A DNA stretch of 7,220 bases from Thermoflexales bacterium (GTDB lineage: Bacteria; Chloroflexota; Anaerolineae; Fen-1058), in the NCBI GenBank assembly GCA_016931085.1, contig JAFGFO010000164.1, positions 1 to 7,220 of the forward strand. Reading direction: 5' to 3'. This document shows positions 6,474 through 7,220 of the stretch, piece by piece. The position numbers and the translations under genes were made by a program. Every line of letters starts with the position of its first letter. Position 1 is the stretch's first letter. The notes beneath the pieces were generated by a model. That model saw only the letters and a program-made list of their open reading frames with translations. It was not told the DNA's origin and made no database searches.

Positions 6474-6671
6474 GCTATAGAACAGATAGCTTGTTGCAAG
6501 TGTTGGTTGAGCAATACAAGCTATCGATAACAACCGACCAAACCATTTCTTGAGGGTATGCCATTATCTTGATGGCACCGTATCAGGAGGCAAGGCACAA
6601 AAAAGTCGTAAGGGCTTGCATACAACCTAAGGTGTATGGTGTCTTGCCGACGTGGGAAACGTCGGTTTTTT
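6474..6671 (+). ncRNA. Candidate structured small RNA of about 198 nt, class unknown
   Basis: The region is bounded by a perfect promoter and an intrinsic terminator and lacks a plausible protein frame. It can fold almost throughout. A 10-bp helix (6485-6494 with 6516-6525) has a loop whose bases 6502-6509 pair with 6531-6538, forming an H-type pseudoknot. A hairpin arm follows at 6548-6588, with core GCCAT/ATGGC at 6560-6564 and 6572-6576. An 8-bp helix (6591-6598 with 6639-6646, one G-U pair) encloses an A-rich 20-nt segment and a hairpin at 6619-6638 (CATACA/TGTATG). The terminator stem follows with no gap. It lacks the hallmarks of SRP RNA, RNase P RNA, tmRNA and tRNA. Size and position would suit a 6S-like RNA, but the ends do not pair as a 6S rod needs. 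It could also be an upstream leader transcript of the rRNA operon. Base composition is lower in G+C than the neighbouring genes. Confidence 0.6.
6647..6671 (+). terminator. Strong intrinsic terminator
   Basis: CCGACGT (6647-6653) and ACGTCGG (6659-6665) form a 7-bp stem with a GGGAA loop, followed directly by six T (6666-6671). It ends the candidate small RNA and isolates the rRNA promoters that begin six bases later. The T-run also lies about 41-46 nt upstream of the start predicted for rRNA promoter P1. Confidence 0.88.
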
Positions 6672-6676
6672 GCCCC

Positions 6677-6705
6677 TTGACAAAGGGATAAAAGGGTGGT
6701 AAAAT
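6677..6705 (+). promoter_or_regulatory. rRNA operon promoter P1
   Basis: TTGACA (6677-6682), a 17-nt spacer and TAAAAT (6700-6705) preceded by TGG (extended -10). The predicted start is near 6712. The sequence just after the -10 is C/G-rich (CCCCGCCCG), the kind of discriminator typical of growth-rate and stringently controlled stable-RNA promoters. Confidence 0.8.
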
Positions 6706-6729
6706 CCCCGCCCGTCACCCAGTCGTGGA

Positions 6730-6748
6730 CGACTCGCGAAGCGAGTCG
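6730..6748. repeat. Compact palindrome between the two rRNA promoters
   Basis: CGACTCGC (6730-6737) and GCGAGTCG (6741-6748) form an 8-bp hairpin closed by a GAA triloop. The apex GCGAAGC is a sequence known to form an unusually stable mini-hairpin. GTCG at 6722-6725 can pair with CGAC at 6730-6733 as an alternative. There is no T-run, so it is not a normal terminator. It lies within the P1 transcript and just upstream of the P2 -35. Confidence 0.55.
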
Positions 6749-6755
6749 CGGCTGC

Positions 6756-6784
6756 TTGACAAAGTTGGGCCGGGGTGGTAAAAT
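6756..6784 (+). promoter_or_regulatory. rRNA operon promoter P2
   Basis: TTGACA (6756-6761), a 17-nt spacer and TAAAAT (6779-6784) preceded by TGG. The predicted start is near 6791, about 109 nt before the mature 16S end. It shares TTGACAAAG and GGTGGTAAAATCC with P1 at the same spacing, so the two look like a duplication 79 bp apart. The discriminator is again C/G-rich. Confidence 0.82.
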
Positions 6785-6805
6785 CCGCCCGCTCTAACTC
6801 TAGAA

Positions 6806-6821
6806 TAGCACTTTGACAACT
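6806..6821 (+). promoter_or_regulatory. boxA-like antitermination element in the rRNA leader
   Basis: TAGCACTTTGACAACT resembles the boxA-type leader element of bacterial rRNA operons (E. coli TGCTCTTTAACAA, Gram-positive versions with CTTTGAAAACT). It lies about 15 nt after the predicted P2 start, the expected position for loading Nus factors on the nascent RNA. Confidence 0.55.
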
Positions 6822-6829
6822 GAAGAGTG

Positions 6830-6904
6830 GTAAGAAGTGAATAGCTTGGGTCCAAGTTCAATGCTTTTCACAGTCGCATAGACTGTGTCAAGACCTTTTC
6901 TTAC
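6830..6904 (+). other. 16S leader fold, including a helix over the 16S 5' end
   Basis: GTAAGAA (6830-6836) is the exact complement of TTCTTAC (6898-6904), which spans the expected mature 16S 5' end. Inside this closing helix are two hairpins: CTTGG/CCAAG (6845-6849, 6852-6856; self-complementary) and CACAGTC/GACTGTG (6869-6875, 6881-6887) with a GCATA loop. Leader RNA of this kind helps 16S folding and processing. The RNase III stem that joins both sides of 16S cannot be judged because the downstream side is outside the window. Confidence 0.5.
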
Positions 6905-7220
6905 GAAGAGTTTGATCCTGGCTCAGGATAAACGCTGGCGGCGTGCCTAACACATGTAAGTCGTACGAAGAGGTTCCCTTCGGGGAATACTTCAGTGGCG
7001 AACGGGTGAGTAACACGTAGGTGACCTGCCCCGAAGCAGGGGATAACGGTCCGAAAGGACCGCTAATACCCAAAAGGATCGTGCGTCAAACCGCGCTCAG
7101 AGTACCCCCTCGGGGGTGCGCTTCGGGAGGGGCCTGCGGCCCATCAGCTAGTTGGTAGGGTAACGGCCTACCAAGGCGATGACGGGTAGGGGGCCTGAGA
7201 GGGTGACCCCCCACACTGGC
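6900..7220 (+). rRNA. rrs: 16S ribosomal RNA, 5' part (continues beyond the window)
   Basis: The 5' landmark AGAGTTTGATCCTGGCTCAG (6908-6927) is the universal bacterial 27F site. It is followed by AACGCTGGCGGCGTGCCTAA (6931-6950), the GTGGCGAACGGGTGAGTAAC block near 6994-7013, the ATCAGCTAGTTGGTAGGG block near 7142-7159, and CCACACTGG at 7211-7219. By alignment to E. coli numbering, base 1 falls near 6900 and the window ends near position 325-330. The V1 loop is very short, and the V2/V3 flank (GATGACGGGTAGGGGGCCTG) is of Chloroflexota type. An unusual U replaces the common C in ACATGCAAGTCG (base 6957). Confidence 0.97.

Noticed and set aside
6599..6618. The AAGTCGTAAGGG segment resembling the 3' end region of 16S (GAAGTCGTAACAAGG)
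   Set aside because: Only about nine bases match, and the flanks bear no similarity to 16S. Probably chance.
6474..6671. Assigning the RNA as 6S RNA
   Set aside because: A partial rod can be drawn (6496-6500 with 6643-6647, 6505-6509 with 6623-6627, 6517-6521 with 6614-6618, with an unpaired middle). It is less well supported than the local pseudoknot and hairpins, and the 5' end does not pair with the 3' end. Kept only as an alternative to test.
6521..6718. Minus-strand 65-codon frame across the small-RNA terminator and rRNA promoter P1
   Set aside because: It covers clear plus-strand signals, has no promoter or ribosome-binding site that I can see, and resembles no protein family.
1..7220. 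CRISPR arrays, insertion sequences, tRNA genes
   Set aside because: No regularly spaced direct repeats, transposase motifs with terminal repeats, or tRNA T-loop/cloverleaf patterns were seen on either strand.

Overview
The window looks like chromosomal DNA from a member of the Chloroflexota, probably in or near the Anaerolineae. The first ~320 nt of a 16S rRNA gene at the right edge has a very short V1 loop and a Chloroflexota-like V2/V3 flank. The coding regions are high in G+C. The proteins have long Pro/Thr linkers, PD40 propellers and VanW domains, a combination common in that phylum. This placement is inferred by eye, not from a search.

Layout. A perfect 14-bp hairpin (1-31) probably ends something left of the window. 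A consensus extended -10 promoter (124-152) drives a DedA-family membrane protein (263-919). Its 5' leader carries two nested palindromes that look like a dispersed repeat. A 58-bp inverted-repeat region (933-990) separates dedA from a convergent minus-strand gene (996-3008). That gene encodes a membrane-anchored protein with a TolB-like PD40 beta-propeller and a C-terminal domain carrying the zinc and catalytic motifs of M15/VanX-VanY D,D-peptidases. A divergent promoter region (about 3010-3092) separates it from a plus-strand pair: an orphan family-1 solute-binding protein (3092-4567) and a VanW/PG-binding protein (4567-6411). The pair overlaps by one base (TGATG). Both divergent genes appear to be transcribed almost from their start codons, so they may be leaderless.

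From 6412 to 6899 there is no protein gene, but the stretch is dense with signals. A perfect TTGACA-N17-TATAAT promoter with an upstream A/T tract is followed by about 198 nt of highly structured, less G+C-rich sequence and a textbook intrinsic terminator (6647-6671). This is a candidate small-RNA gene that I cannot assign to a class. Two tandem, near-duplicate rRNA promoters, a boxA-like element and the leader of the 16S gene (about 6900 to beyond the window end) follow.

How the genes may work together. All four proteins point to the cell envelope. DedA proteins act in undecaprenyl-phosphate/lipid flipping and proton-dependent membrane homeostasis. M15 enzymes trim D-Ala ends of peptidoglycan stems. 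VanW domains have been reported to act as L,D-transpeptidases in Clostridioides difficile. The solute-binding protein has no permease genes beside it in the window. A wall-remodelling module next to a ribosomal RNA operon is my inference. The features I consider most worth checking are the unassigned RNA gene and the propeller-M15 fusion.
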